From NCBI RefSeq assembly GCF_016906535.1, contig NC_057370.1, forward strand, positions 2,976,001 through 3,040,000: 64,000 bases of DNA, written 5' to 3'. Origin of the DNA: Rhizoctonia solani. Its lineage: Eukaryota > Basidiomycota > Agaricomycetes > Cantharellales > Ceratobasidiaceae. The position numbers were made by a program, and so were the translations under genes. The stretch's first letter is position 1, and every line of letters starts with the position of its first letter. The notes beneath the pieces are model-generated. The model worked only from the letters and a program-made list of their open reading frames with translations, ran no database searches and was not told the origin of the DNA. Shown in pieces: positions 9,333 through 22,108 of the stretch.

Positions 9333-11306
9333 CTACAATTCCTTCTCCTTGACCTTTTCCCTCGCTTGCCCCTGATCTAAACTATACATGACGGTCCCAA
9401 CAACCACGGCGAGCGCGCCTCCCCACAAATACACATCCCCGCCGTTCCCACCGACCAAAACAACACTAATCCAGAGCGAAACGGCCTTGCGGACGACCAA
9501 GACGAGTGTCACGCTCAGACTCGATACCTGGCTCGTCAGCCGATGGACCCCGCCGACGCACAAGAACTGGGTAAACACGTTGATCGCGAGGGGGACGTAG
9601 AATGATGGAAGCGTGATGGAGAAGAGCGGGAACGATAGAATGCGGTCGAGGATTGGGTCCAAGCGGGTGGGCACGCGAGCGCCTAACGGCCCGGCGGGTC
9701 GGAATATGGGAGAGCCCGCGAGGGTTTGGATGTGTCCTTGTAGCGAGACCGGTGGGCTTGCGTTGGCGAGTTTGACTTGGTGGACGAGGTCTCCTCCGAT
9801 ACCGGGTAAAGCGAACATTGGCAAGGCCAAAAAGTGCAAGTAAAACATTCCTATTAAAGGGATCAGACTAGTGCATACAAGGCACACATATAGACACACC
9901 TTCTTGCCAATGTCTCCCATACTTGGCGTACGTCCGTTCTTGGGCAAGGCCCATCAAACCGGACAAGACGAGAGCGAGTGTAAGAAGCGAAAGACCAACC
10001 AGGTGATCTTGCGTGAACGAAGAGAAGGAAGTAGTGTGAAACTCGTCTCCCGGTTTAGGCTTGGGACGTTTATGCGAAAGAGAAGACATAGTTGAAAGTG
10101 CTACACCGGCTGTGACGAGCAAAACCGAAGCTATTGAGTGGGCGTATACCTGCCAATGCCGTTAGAAAGCAAAATAAATGCTACAGCCAACCTACCTTTT
10201 CCCCATCGCCAACCCTAACAAAAGGTTAACCACCAACCCACCCGACCTGAAATAATATGCACCGCCTGCACACATTCATTACTATCCAAACTTCAAAAGG
10301 CAGCCGACTCACCATTGGAATCGAATACTTGAATGCCGCATTATTCAACAGCGAGGTGATCAAAAAACAACACGACCTGCACGATCCAGCGCGATAAAGG
10401 GATCCGAAGCGGTCTGAACCGTAATCTCAACAACTGAACGAGAAGAGGCATAGGGAAATTAACGTTTGTCCATTCGACATCGAGCTTCTTCCCAGACGCA
10501 TTCCGAATCTCCACTTTGGGCCCAGTGTACGTATGCATGGACCCGTGCGAGTCAACGACGATCAAAAAGTCCCAATAGGATGCAGACGATGTGATTGAAC
10601 ACACTTCCGTCGAACAATAAGATGCTCTTTTTTGTTGCGGTCGGCAGCACCTGGGACCCGTCTCGCCTGATACACCCTAGTAATTTTTGTGTTCCGACGG
10701 GCATGAGCGGCTCCAGCAGCCCGGTTATCGCAGCCTCGTAGTCGAACCCTCGGCGTTGGAAAAAGCAGCTTGAGAAGAACGGATGACGCTCGCGGGCGAA
10801 ATCGTCCGAATGCGCTCCACATCGTGATTCATGCGTTCGCCCAGCGCAGGATCTGGAGATTGAATTCCAACCTTGATATGCCCCGCCCCGCCCTTTTTAT
10901 TATCTTTATCCTTATCATTGCTGTTGCTCTTGTTTTCCTCTCCCTAAGCAAGGCATGGGCGATCTCGTCACTAGGGCATCCATTCGAGGTCGGGGCGGGG
11001 AGACGTACAGTCTGTTCCTGAGACCGACGATCGCGACGAGCAAGAACTGGGCGAACGTAATGAGCGAACCCGCGTGTGGGTTGTGTTTTGCCGTGTATTC
11101 AAGCGCAAGGGCGTTGCTACATATTAAACCCACACAATTAAAATGTCTATCTAATCTAAAGTTTTTTTTTTACACCTGGATAAAGAAACCCGCCTTACCT
11201 ACAACATCCGCCAAATATCAAAGTCAGGATAACGGTCCATGAGCCCGGTGGAAAAGAACAAAGAAGTCAGGATACTGTGTTCATTATAGCTAGTAGTGTT
11301 GGCCAT
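9333..11306 (-). CDS. YEA4: UDP-N-acetylglucosamine transporter, YEA4/SLC35B4 (UAA) family, frame broken
   Basis: Multi-pass nucleotide-sugar transporter of the ER/Golgi. Conserved stretches in order: LTLIFGGCCSNALALEY (TM1, across an intron near 11.1 kb), GSLITFAQFLLVAIVGL, RFRPLRIPLSRWIVQVVLF, SLLNNAAFKYSIPM, VHIIFRSGGLVVNLLLG, LVTAGVALSTMSS, LALVLSGLMGLAQERTYAKY, GMFYLHFLALPMF, NVFTQFLCVGGVHRL and VTLVLVVRKAVSLWIS, ending in a basic tail KVKEKEL. Three single-base breaks are needed to follow this: an extra base in the A run at 10362-10367, a missing base in the A run near 10250, and probably an extra C near 11245-11247. The start at 11306 (MANTTSYNEHSILTS) depends on the last of these and is uncertain. 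Confidence 0.8.
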
Positions 11307-12857
11307 CCACGACGGGACTAAAAGGTGGTTCCTGAGTGCCAAGGTGTGTCAGGACGGGGGGTCGGTGATGGTTCTGTGCGACTTGGCTGGCACGTATTGT
11401 TGTGCGCTGTTTATGATGCCGAGGATCACTTCTTAAGCGCGGTGGCTACACGAGAGTCCCAGCCACATATCTACATTTCAAGCATCATTATATATACAAT
11501 GTATCCCTTGTATTTACAAATGAGTAGATATCTGATCCTGACCACGCGATTGCCTCAAGGTAAGAAATGATGTTTTTTTTTCTCTTTCTTCACAGAGATC
11601 CTGGGTGCTGTCCAGACTGGATGTGTGTTTTAGAGTCTGGGGCTGAGCACCGCTCCGGTGTTGACTTTAATACGGCGCCTCGAGGCCCGAGCCGAGCAAG
11701 ATAGGACTGAATGGCATTAATCTAACGTACAACTGTTTTCGCGGATCATTCGAAGAGACGGCACCGAGATGAACGATTTGAATACGAATGTACGAGAGAC
11801 ATAGATGTAAGAATGTTCACACTAACCGTGGACAAGCGAGGGTCTTTGTACCCGTATGATTTAGGAGGGGGGGAAGCGATCGGGGCGACTGAGCCGAGAC
11901 GCTCCGAAGGGGTTCGATGGTGTGAACGCGGGATAATAATAAACTTGATTGAGATATTGCTGTACTGTAACCTAGGGGAGTGGGCCTATTTCGAGGAGTT
12001 GGCCCTGGGCAGCCTATAGATTACGCTTCTCTCCCATCGTGGCGATGATGTGTTTGCTTTTCCCAGGCCGTGCGCCGTGGACGAGTGATTGGGCTCCCCG
12101 CAGTCGTATTTCCTGAAAGGGGTGTGAGATGTAGACGCTTAAGAGCGTGACACGTACATATAAGACTGTGTGACCGAGGCTAAGCGGAAGGACAGCGCGT
12201 GTGAGTTGGGATTGGTGTGCTTCTGCCGGGAGGGAAACCGGAGAATGCGATAGGCGCATGCAGAATAATGCTGGGTGGCGGATAGTGTAGTGCTAAGAAA
12301 TGGTGTCGGAATGTGGGGGCGTATGGTCGTCATTGGAAATATAGCTAATAGTGGGCTTGGATAGAAGGCTGGAGGAAGATTGCAGGGTCGGAAGACGTCA
12401 TATGGAATAGGGGTGCGATGGATATAGGCCAAGTAAGGTATATTGGCCGTGCGATGATATGTCGCGCACTGGAGGGGGGAGTGAGTCGTCGTGATACTGG
12501 TGACGGGGGGATGTGGAGCCGGAGTGTAGATCGGGAAGAAGTAGAAACAAAACGGGAGTGGCGAGAAGCGTGCGGGCGTTACTCTGGAGATCAGGGCGTG
12601 ACGTGCAAGAGTGAGCACGTGCGAACCGTGGACTCGGATTGGATTTTTAGATTGTTCGTCAAGACGCAGGGGAGGAGACCATCCTGGGCCGAAGCCACAC
12701 TTGCTCTGTGTGTGAGCTGTGCGAGACGAGTGCAGCCGACGACGACGACGACGACAATGCGACGAATTGTGTCTGCACTCGGACTCTCGAAAGACAGGCA
12801 GCACGACAGGCGCCGGCGGCAGCTGAAGTGTCGCGGGTCGCGGTCGCGGTCGCTGCG
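11307..12857. other. intergenic region, no gene recognised
   Basis: About 1.5 kb. Long open frames appear on both strands beyond 12.1 kb, but they lie in GC-rich sequence, overlap each other and show no conserved motif. A short GAC repeat (12737-12754) sits at the right end. The region probably holds the promoter and leader of the next plus-strand gene. Confidence 0.35.
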
Positions 12858-15162
12858 ATGCGAGAGCACGCCTGCACTGGTGCATATCCCCGACTCGTCG
12901 TCGAGCAGCGGAATCCGGACCCGAGCGATGTAGAGGGAGCTGACTTGCTGGCTGTGCCTGCCATCGTCAACCCGTCGGCATCATCTGACTCTGTTGCCCA
13001 CTCGGTCCGATCAGCCCCCGCCCCGTCCAGGTGGATCGGACTGCTGCGCACCCTCAGCCGCAAAAAGCATTCTGACCCGGCCCGCCACTGGTATGTGCAG
13101 CGATTTATTCCTGAATTTTGCTCATTATTTGCAGGTTGTGGCCGACGATGGCTCGGACGACTCGCACTCGACACACTCGGATCGTCCCCGGTCTCCCCGG
13201 CCCTTTTGCCCCCCCACGCCGCCGCCCTTGCAGCCAACGGCCGCCGCATATCGAGCCCTGCAAGCAGCATCTACCGGGCTGGGCTTAGTCATGTTCAGCG
13301 CCGGGCTCCTCCTTCCCGCGCGAATCTCGCCCTTCAGGAGTTCACCAAACCACTCGTGCTCGCTGCGGGTGCTCCCATCCCCCCTCCGCGCACCAGACCC
13401 ATCCGCGCCCCAGTCCATCCCCGGTCCGTCTCCCATGCCGACGTTCCATCCCACAGCCTGCGCATTCAACTACTCCGCGCCAGGATTCTCCACAGACTAG
13501 AAGAAGGCGCTCTCACACCAGCAGAAGAGGCCGATTGCCCTTTGCCGTCCGTCCCCCCCCCTCGGTCCCTCCGCAAAACGAGGGCAAGTCCCAATGAGGA
13601 ATGGGTCGCCATCTCGAGCTTGGCGCCAGAACAGTCGCTGGTCCCGAGGTCTCCGTCGCCCCCCCCAATTTCACCATCTCGCACACTCATCCACTTTGTT
13701 CGCTTCATCGACCCATCGCTTTTTATCACGATCTCCTTGCTCCCGTTTCTCAATATATCTCCAGCCTCTCGTCGTCCTTCAGCTTCACCCCCTATCACTC
13801 CTCCTCCCCGATCTACCGACCCTATGGCCAATTCGCCCCTCGGCGCTTCATCGGCAGGTACGCACCCCCACTCACGGGCTCGTATCAAGATCTCATTCTC
13901 TTCCAGAACCCCGAACCCTCTCCAAACAGAAGCCCGATCGTTCGTGGAGTCCGCTTTGCAGACGACGACGACGCCAGACGGCGACGATCTTCCCCTCGCA
14001 GTTCTCGCCAGCGTTCAAAAGAAGCGTGCCGAACGAGAAGCTAGGGCTCGCCACGCCCGATATGTCGAGGAATCCGCGGACCCAAAGAACGCTCATTCGC
14101 CGAAGAGTACGCTCGTTCTCGCGCTCTTCAAGGCAATGCGCGCGCAGGCTTGGAACGCCCGGCCAGTTTTGTCCGTGACTCGGACACCCGAAGGATGACC
14201 TCCCCAATTCGGGCTTGGTTCCTGTCAAGGAAAGCGGTCATCGCCGGTCTGGTAGCAGTGGTACATCCTCGAGCAGCCAGCGACGACGAAGCACTGTGGG
14301 CGAGAGTATGATCGAGCAGGTTGTCTCCCCCACTCGGAGCGTATTTGCTGGTTCGACTTCGTCTTCTTCGGCTCCCAATACCGCCTTGCCATCCCCTGCC
14401 TCTCCATTTGCTGTACTCCCTCGATCTCTTCCTTCTTCTGCACGCGCATCGCCCGCTCCACTCCCATCACCCAATTTGCCATTCGCCGGTCGATCCATGA
14501 CAGGCTCCCCGCTCCGATCCTCCTTTGCTCTCGGAATGAACCAAGACGAATTTGGGGCCATGCTCGCTGCTGCGCAGAACCAACCCTCGACTCGTGCACT
14601 GATCGCACAAAATCAAGCGCTCATGGCTCAGAACCAAATGCTCGCTAGCATGATGATGGGCAAGTCGATGAACATGGACCTTGGACTCCCCAACCCGCCC
14701 TTTGCGCACTCGGGAGGATCCAGCGCGTCTGGATCGAGAGGCCGTAGTCCAGCGCGATCCTCTGGCGGAGCCAGCCAAGGCAGCTCGCGAAGACCGGGAC
14801 CGTCGCCTGTCCAAGCAGGCACTTCAAACCGGACAAGCGGTGTTCCTTCTGGTGCTGTTGCCACCGCCACCGCGACACAACGAGGGAGACAAGACGCGAG
14901 AGGGTCTTCCAAGAGCAAACAGGAGGCTTCGCGCAGTCGTCCTCGCCCAGACGATACTCGTCCAGGACACTCCAAATCGGCTTCCCAGTCGACGACTCGC
15001 ACCCGACCTGGGCACGCTCATTCCAAGTCTGAGCATTCGATCGCGTCCCAGAGGACGTCGAGGCTTGGAATGGGTGGTATGGCTCCGCCCATGCCGAATG
15101 TTCCGACCGGGGTGTATAGTATGCATGGGAGGCCGAGGCCGAGTGGACAGGTCGTTACGTAG
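12858..15162 (+). CDS. long disordered Ser/Pro/Arg-rich protein, function unknown, frame broken several times
   Basis: Coding signal runs across all three plus frames in relay. Pieces that read like one protein are: GLLRTLSRKKHSDPARH (near 13.05 kb), an intron ending in TTTGCAG near 13135, DDGSDDSHSTHSDRPRSPR and AYRALQAASTGLG (13.14-13.3 kb), GRHLELGARTVAGPEVSV through YRPYGQFAPRRFIGRYAPP and IVRGVRFADDDD (13.6-13.98 kb), DDLPLAVLASVQKKRAEREA (13.98-14.05 kb), SFAEEYARSRALQGNARAG (near 14.1 kb) and the final frame 14.2-15.16 kb with MNQDEFGAMLAAAQNQ and a Gln/Asn-Met-rich helix before a Ser/Arg/Gly tail. A VRFAD box followed by a PL-x-x-L plus Lys/Arg/Glu helix recurs in uncharacterised basidiomycete proteins as far as I recall. 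Start and exon limits are not fixed; each switch of frame looks like a one-base error. Confidence 0.55.
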
Positions 15163-17058
15163 ACTTGGGTTTGAACTAGACGGTCTACTTTGAGTGGTAT
15201 CCTTTTCGACTGCAGGCCACATACTCCAATCTCGACTACTGTGTGTATGGTCTAATTCCGATTACAAGCTGCGTAGCTTAATTTCGACGATAAACTAGCG
15301 CAATGAACATCTGGGGTGTACGATATTGTTTTTGGTGCATTTGACTCTCCCTCTTTCTCTCTTCTCTTGACTTGATCTCTCGTTCTCGGTTTCCTTCATA
15401 TTCCCCCCATCTGGTCATTATTTATAAACTCAATCAACCCCATCCATCCCATCCCATATCCCCATGCTACGTGGATTCATGTTTCCTATTGGACTAATTT
15501 ACGGACTAGAAAAAAGAGAGACTTTCTTTCTTTCTTCCTTTTCGCTATTATTACACTCTTGACCCCTTCGTTCTGATTAATCCTGTCCGCTCGTTGACAC
15601 CGACGCTCGTTTGAACACTCTTAATATTTCTTGGTTCAGTTCGTTTTCTCCACCCTTTTTTTTCCTCTTTGTCGAGGAATGATTACTAGGCTATGAAGTT
15701 AGATCCATTCTATATCTGGCTTTTTTTCTTTTTCTTTTTTTCTTCTTTCCCTAGTGAACTTTTTATGGTATGAAATGTTCGTTCCGTCTTGGAGTAAATA
15801 GATTGTCCTCTTGGGGGGATTGTGAAACTTGATATTGTTAGCAGCGCGCTTTAGATGTGGGGCAGACGACGACGGAATCAGACCCAAGTAGTATAGCTTG
15901 TGGAGATTACGCACATCACTTGGTTTGAGGGGTCTTCCAGTTCAACGAGGCAAGATAAATTACAATCAAGGGATATATTACTTGAAGGTTGTCATTCTAC
16001 CAGTCCTGAATTTAGACCGTGCACCCGAACACCGAAAAGAAAATGTCAAATCTGTGCCATCCGACGATCGCGAATGGTTCCCGCGGCACAGGCCAACGGC
16101 CGACATTCGACATCGACGTCGTGCGTCCGTTCAAGAAGTTCCTGTCAAATCCAAGATTTTCAGGTTGTGTGCGGTGGGGACCCCTCCTGTCACATAACTC
16201 CCACTCGGGCAATATTAGATCAGACCCTGGGTGGAGCCGCACGGGACCTCTCAGGCTCGTGTACTGTGTGACAATTGCAAGGTACACCCTTGCCCTATTC
16301 TTTTTTTACTCCTCTACTCCTTTGCCTCGTGGTCAAATAAACTGTACTATATGCGTAGCCCCGCCTTGAGTTCTTGCCGAGACGAGTCTAACTTTGTTGA
16401 AAACACTGTTGGGAATGATCGGCTCATGGCCGTAGCCGCAGCCATGGTCATTTTGTGTTTCTAAAACCTGTCCCAGATTTTTACATAAATTTACATTTAT
16501 TGTGGTTAATGAGGTGGGCTGCATAGAATAGGATGGCACAAAATGTTGGACCTACGATGTCATACGTGACGCAAGTCCATCCCAAAGATCTCAGTAATAG
16601 CCGAATCCGTAAATTAATCGGAATACATCGCCCGTTCAATACAATACGGGGAAAAAGCCAAGTTGCGTCATGCTCCACCGAATCGACAATTCAACCCCCA
16701 AAGCCGAACAACTACCAAGCGCCAGCCCCAGTAATGCATCATCTCAAATGAATCCGAACCAGGCACATCTTTATTTTACACTGTTTTACCACCCACCACC
16801 GCTACCCCTCCTAGCACGCGCTTCTGACAATCCTCTTCAGTTGGTCGTCGCCGCCACTGATACCGATCACCCGTGTTCATTTCGTGCACGTGTGTTGTTA
16901 CAAGTCACGTCATGTTTTTTGGGGTGGCTGTGGATGGTTGTTGGGGTGGCTATGGACAAACAGGTGCATACTCGCGATCAAGTTCTATTTCATCGCGTGG
17001 GAGTAGTTGTGGCTACGCCTGCCCTCCACCACCTCGTTTCCTCCGTTTGAATATTACA
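15163..17058. other. intergenic region, 1.9 kb
   Basis: The first 600 bp are T- and CT-rich with poly-T tracts (for example 15657-15663 and 15720-15743), as expected for 3' and 5' flanks. Around 16.0-16.3 kb all three plus frames are open for 90-120 codons without a recognisable motif; this may be an unrecognised small gene or chance. From 16.9 kb a frame reading YGQTGAYSRSSSISSRGSS runs into the start of the next gene and could be an N-terminal extension of it. Confidence 0.35.
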
Positions 17059-18810
17059 ATGGCGTTCATCGAAAGTGAAGAGTGGGTCAACGAGGGATGG
17101 TATAGGTATGTGTCTGTTCCTGTAGTTCCGGGAGTGCATTGGTACTTATGTTGTGGTAGGGTTAGTCTTTGTGTGGTCGTGTCTAATCAGGTGGCTAATC
17201 AAATTTTTGCTGTTTATTGTCTGGTGGTAGTATACCGATATTGTGTTCGAGTGGTATGTAATAAATTGCTGTTTATTGCTCCGAGACTAAACAGGGAGCT
17301 CTAGGTGGAAAGAAATAACCAACTTGAGCGACCGGTCTGCGCTCAAGGCCTTCCTTCACACTGATTCTCTTATCAGTGATGAATGCCCATTACATCCTGG
17401 AGCCAAGGGCATGGAGGTGTTTATGGGTACGTCAATTGGCGCATCTCTATTCATAATTTACCTGATAGGTTTCAAGCCATTATCCAGAACGGCGAAAGCC
17501 GTCTTTGTTTCTCGCTCAAACAGATTTCCTACGCACGTTACTGGCTACATGCGTACGGACTAACATCCGAGCCTCTTCCCCTTCCTTCATCGCATTACCT
17601 ACTCACTCTGAATGATCTACGCGGACCACCATCGCCCGTAACGTACAAGACCGTCTCCGAACTTCGAAACGCGCTCAAAGACGTCGGGAAGCATAACAAG
17701 CGCGTCAAGACCTTTGCTGGCGACTTCGCGCTAGGCGAACTACGAACCGTGTTTGAGAGGGTAAGGAGTGTGTGGGGCGAACGCCGCGGCACATGGATGG
17801 CGATCGATTTTGAAGGTTGGGAAATGGATCACACGATTATTACCGAATTCGGTTGGTCGCTTATTAGATGGGATCCTGAAGAAGTTGCCGCGGACCCTAA
17901 GGAAGGAGACAATCCGGGAGAAGTGAAGCTAAAGGAAGTGCGCGAAGAAGGACACTGGACGGTAAAAGAGTATGCAGCGTATCGTAACGGTAAATACGTC
18001 AAAGACAACCGAGATGTGGGTTTCAAACTCGAATCGAGTTCTAGTTTTGATTAACATCCTTGGCAGCGTTACGATTTTGGGAACACCGAGGTCATGCCCA
18101 AGACTGTCTTCAAAAAACGCATTGGCGACTTGATTACCAAGTATGCTGCAGAAGGTCCTTTGTATCTGGTTTTCCATGATCGATATGGAGATGTCAAGTA
18201 AGTTGAATACCAGATGTATGCTACACCAAGACTTGACGATTTGCAGATATCTCCATCAACTCGAGGTGCCTGACATTGGTGACTTGTCGTCTATTCCGAA
18301 CAAGCCGCCCGGTCCCGGGTTGTACTGCGTGGATACGGCAAGTCCACCGATCTTACCTTTCGCGTACTTGTTGCTCAATTGGCTGTGCTCAACAGAAAGA
18401 TATGTTTTCCGCCCTAGAAGGCGACTCGCATCAACAGCGTGGACTAGAGCGTGTTTGTCTCCTTCTCAAAATAAACGGCTTCAATCACCCGCACAACGCC
18501 GGGAATGATGCGCATGTGGGTTCCGTTGCTGTGTTTCACCGGGTTTATGAGGGTCAGGTCATAAGAATGATTTGCTAATGTGCGCGTATACAGTTCACAA
18601 TGGAAGCCCTGCGAGCAATGGCGACCGGCAAACCGCTCGATCCCCAGCGAGAGGAACGATGGCCAAATCAGACACAAGTATTGTTTGGTCAACAGCGTGG
18701 GGTCAAAGGTAAGTCCGGATGTTGATCGCGGATGGCGAGCAGAACAATAAATGCATTTGGCAGTCGAATGGACGGAGCGTGACCTCGATAGCGATGACGA
18801 GTTTTATTAA
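17059..18810 (+). CDS. Gfd2/YDR514C-like protein with DEDD exonuclease-type fold
   Basis: The C-terminal half carries the motifs of the Gfd2/YDR514C domain, an RNase H-like DEDDh fold: TWMAIDFEGWEMDHTIITEF (motif with D and E), YLVFHDRYGDVKYLHQLEV, YCVDT, and FNHPHNAGNDAHFTMEAL (motif III with H and D). Upstream is SRLCFSLKQISYARYWLHAYG. The protein ends LDSDDEFY with TAA at 18808-18810. Yeast Gfd2 acts with the mRNA export helicase Dbp5; whether this protein cuts nucleic acid is not known. One intron (18338-18395) has a GC donor. The frame joins of the first two introns and the one near 17430-17470 do not close perfectly, which may again be single-base errors or wrong splice choices. Start MAFIESEEWVNEGWY is the best candidate. 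Confidence 0.75.
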
Positions 18811-20182
18811 ATAGACTGGTATGGTCGGACTGTTCAAACAATTGGAAATGAAATTTGGGCAATGGAGAGATTCAAATATGAGGACACAATAAATAATGCT
18901 TGCGCATTGAATTTCATTGTGTTTTTGAATGATCCATATTTCATACGGATCCCGTTGCAATATACAAAAGGTATTTCGGAGGGTGACGTGAACTACAAAG
19001 CCATGCCTACCCTATTCCGTTTTGATGCTCTTTGACTTCCTCAAGCCGGGTTGTAACTTTGCTACATAATAAACATGTATGCGCCAAGTTCTATCCTGAT
19101 TAAATCCCGGTCGCACTTTATGCATAATGCTGGGTTATCATAAGACTTTTCAAATCGGAATGGAGCCTTACTTAGCTAGCATTTAACCCTTGCGGGCCGG
19201 CGAACCAACAGCGCCATAGTACCAATGGTGAGCATGAAAATTTAAAGAATGATGGTCGGGCCGCTTATTGTTGTTGCTTTACGTGTCAGGGTGAGATGTG
19301 TCCTCGACTCTATCTTATGCTATTCGTTGACATGAGCATGTGAGCATTGGTCGTCCATTCCCTCTTCTATTTTGACATCCGCAGTATGTCAGAATTATCA
19401 GTTTTGTAAACTCTCGCAAATGAACTATTAGCACTGCCGTCATGAGAGGGTGAGCTCGGTCATCGCATAGATAGCGATGTCCGAGGCACTCGGTCCATCG
19501 AAAGAAAGATACACGGTTGTAGCCGGCCTAAATCACCTGTTACGAGTCCCACGCGGTGATCCCCGCAACATCTCGATTAAGGTACATAAGAGTGACGTTT
19601 ACATACGCAACAGACGTAAATACAAGTAACGATAGATGAATTGCAGCTGAATCTAGAAATTTCGAGTAAAATATATGGAGTATGTCCGGTGTTGATGATT
19701 AAGAACACCTTCGGTGATCAGCCAAAGGCCAAGCATAGTGATGAAGACTTGAATGTACTGTGCCTGCGTGTCGCTGTGACTCAGCATGCTTCAAGTCAAA
19801 GTCGGAACGGCGCTGAACGATCCTGCCGGGTTTGGAAGGGTGAGGGGGAAGAGGTTCGGAGGCCGGGTTGCCTAGAGTCAGGCATCGTTATGACAGTTCT
19901 CGAACCCGTGAAAAATAACCCTGACTAAGGGACATAGCCATTGAGTAGCAGGGTCTACCGGTTACGGGATAGTTTCCGGGCCGAAACAATGTGGAGAGTC
20001 AAAGATATCTCGAATGACCCCGCCCTATCCGTGCCGAGCCCCCACCTTTAGTCAACATTTTTTCTATCGTCAGAGTGGAAACACAGTATTTAAGTCGCCC
20101 TAGCGTTTCGATGATGTCGCATCGTATCGGTTCAACCTCCCCTCCTCCCTGAGCTTCTACCTTTTGATAGAGCCTGCTCACA
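18811..20182. other. intergenic region, 1.4 kb
   Basis: No gene recognised. Frames are short and interrupted. It includes the promoter of the MFS transporter gene; no clear TATA box or operator repeat was seen. Confidence 0.4.
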
Positions 20183-22108
20183 ATGAATCCAACGACCTCG
20201 CCTCGATTCGATCCAGATGAAGCAACTCCTATACCCTCCAAGGCCCCTTCACTCTCAGGCCTAGAGAAAGATAACCAGAGGGCTAGTGAATCTACCCAGT
20301 CCGGTTCGGTTGGTCTTCCTCGCTCCGAAACCATACGTTCAGCGGCAACTGCTGTCAATGAAAAGGCGCAATATACTGGCTCCGGTACCCCCGAGGACCC
20401 ATATATCGTTGATTGGGCGCCGGGAGATCCCCAGAATCCGTTCAACTGGTCACCGGCCAAGCGATGGAGAATTACAGCAATTGTAAGTAGCTCGCTAGCC
20501 CAACCGCCCGGGCCTTGCTTAATTGTCCCTTAGCTCGCCCTTACCACTCTATGCATTGCCTTCGCTTCAAGTTCATATTCTGGTGGCCTTCAGTTTATGA
20601 TGGCTGAGCTTCACATGTCACAATATGTCGGCATCCTTGGCATCTCGCTTTATGTTGTTGGCTTTGGTCTTGGACCACTCGTATGGGGTCCGTTATCAGA
20701 GGTGAGCTGAAATGTCTTGTGCTCTCCGTTACCTGGTACTGATAATCGATACAGATGTATGGTCGAAGACTCATATTCATGATCTCTTTTCTGCCCTTTG
20801 TGCTCCTTCATCTTGGAGGCGCCCTCGCCCACAACATTCCAACATTGCTGGTTACCCGATTTTTGGCCGGCTCCTTCGGCTCTTCCCCGTTGACAAATGC
20901 GGGAGGCACTATCGCTGACATGTTCACCGCAAAGGAACGTGGTCTCGCAAGCGCACTGTTTGCTATGGCGCCTTTTGCGGGCCCTGTCCTTGGGCCTATT
21001 GTTGGCGTGAGTAATTAATTTCGACGCATACATCAGGGCGTTGACTAACTTTATCCACAGGGATATGTTTCTGAATCTCGAGCAGGCTGGCGCTGGAACT
21101 TCTGGATCATGTTCATCTTTTCGGCAGTGATGTTCGTTCTTAGTGTTTCGTTCGTTCCCGAAACAGTAAGTGCATGCTCCCACCTTTCCCCATCCATCAT
21201 ACTTACATTATTCTCAGTTTGCTCCAGTTTTGCTCCGTCGTCGCGCCCGCGAGCTTCACGCAGAGTCAGAAGGCAAACTTCACTATGTCTCTAAATACGA
21301 AAAGGGCAACAAAAAATCCTTCGGTGAAATCATGAAGATTAACCTGAGCCGTCCATTCGTTCTCTTGTTCAGAGAGCCCATCGTCTTGCTCTTTTCTATC
21401 TACACTGCCCTCATCTACGGAACTCTCTATGGCCTATTCGCCGCCTTCCCTGTAGTCTTCCAGCGTGGTCGCCACTTCTCTCCTGGTGAAGGGGGATTGG
21501 CCTTCCTTGGCGTTGGTCTCGGTATTATCATTGCAACTGCTTGCACTCCAATTAGCAACAAAATTTACTACCGCGCGATGGAAAAGGGCAACGGTGTCGC
21601 TCCGCCCGAAGCTCGCCTCGTCATGGCTTGCGTGGGAGCTATTTTGCTCCCTATTTCCATGACCTGGTTCGCATGGACGACTTACCCATCGGTGCACTAC
21701 ATCGTGCCCATCATTGCCGGTGTACCGTTTGGTGCAGGCATGCTCTTCGTGTTTACGTCGGTCATTTCGTACCTGATCGATTCGTACACTCTTTACGCCG
21801 CTAGCGCGCTCGCTGCCAATGCGGTCTTGCGATCTATCATGGGTGCGGCCTTCCCTCTGTTCACACCTCGCATGTATGCGTCCCTTGGCGACCAGTGGGC
21901 GTGCATGGTCTTTGCCTTCCTCGCTCTCGCCTGCACACCTATGCCCTTCCTTTTCTACCGCTTTGGTCCTGCCATTCGCGCACGTTCCAAGTTTTCGGTT
22001 AGCCCACCATCCGGTAACCCGGTTCCCCAAGCTATCGAACGTGAACTGGAGCGGGAAGCCGAAGTCGAAGCCGAAAAGCGCCATACTGACGCCCGCTCGG
22101 CTGCATAA
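20183..22108 (+). CDS. MFS drug/H+ antiporter (DHA1-type, fungal multidrug or polyamine transporter family)
   Basis: Cytosolic N-terminal region (about 100 residues, Ser/Thr-rich) ends with DPYIVDWAPGDPQNPFNWS, a motif placed just before TM1 in fungal DHA1 transporters. Exons then encode SGGLQFMMAELHMSQYVGIL, LYVVGFGLGPLVWGPLSEMY followed by GRR (motif A), a LLVTRFLAGSFGSSPLTNAG segment (TM4), AMAPFAGPVLGPIVGGYVS (TM5, motif C), GWRWNFWIMFIFSAVMFVL (TM6), a basic loop, and a large last exon with TM7-TM12 including SVISYLIDSYTLYAASALAA. The tail is Glu-rich (ERELEREAEVEAEKRHTD). Introns are GT-AG and all joins keep frame, for example ATT|GTAAGT near 20483. It is a plasma-membrane exporter by family; substrate cannot be told. 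Confidence 0.92.

Noticed and set aside
12139..13270. Long minus-strand open frames
   Set aside because: Arg/Ser/Pro-rich translations without motifs, overlapping the better-supported plus-strand gene; typical shadows in GC-rich sequence.
12708..14198. A 496-codon uninterrupted open frame
   Set aside because: It spans GC-rich DNA where all frames are open. It changes from low-complexity noise to true coding text and back, and the conserved-looking pieces lie in other frames. It is not one protein as read.
15898..16369. Three overlapping open frames near 16.0-16.3 kb, one with several Cys (KCQICAIRR)
   Set aside because: The Cys spacing fits no zinc-finger class, there is no clear start or splice chain, and adjacent sequence is AT-rich and stop-dense.
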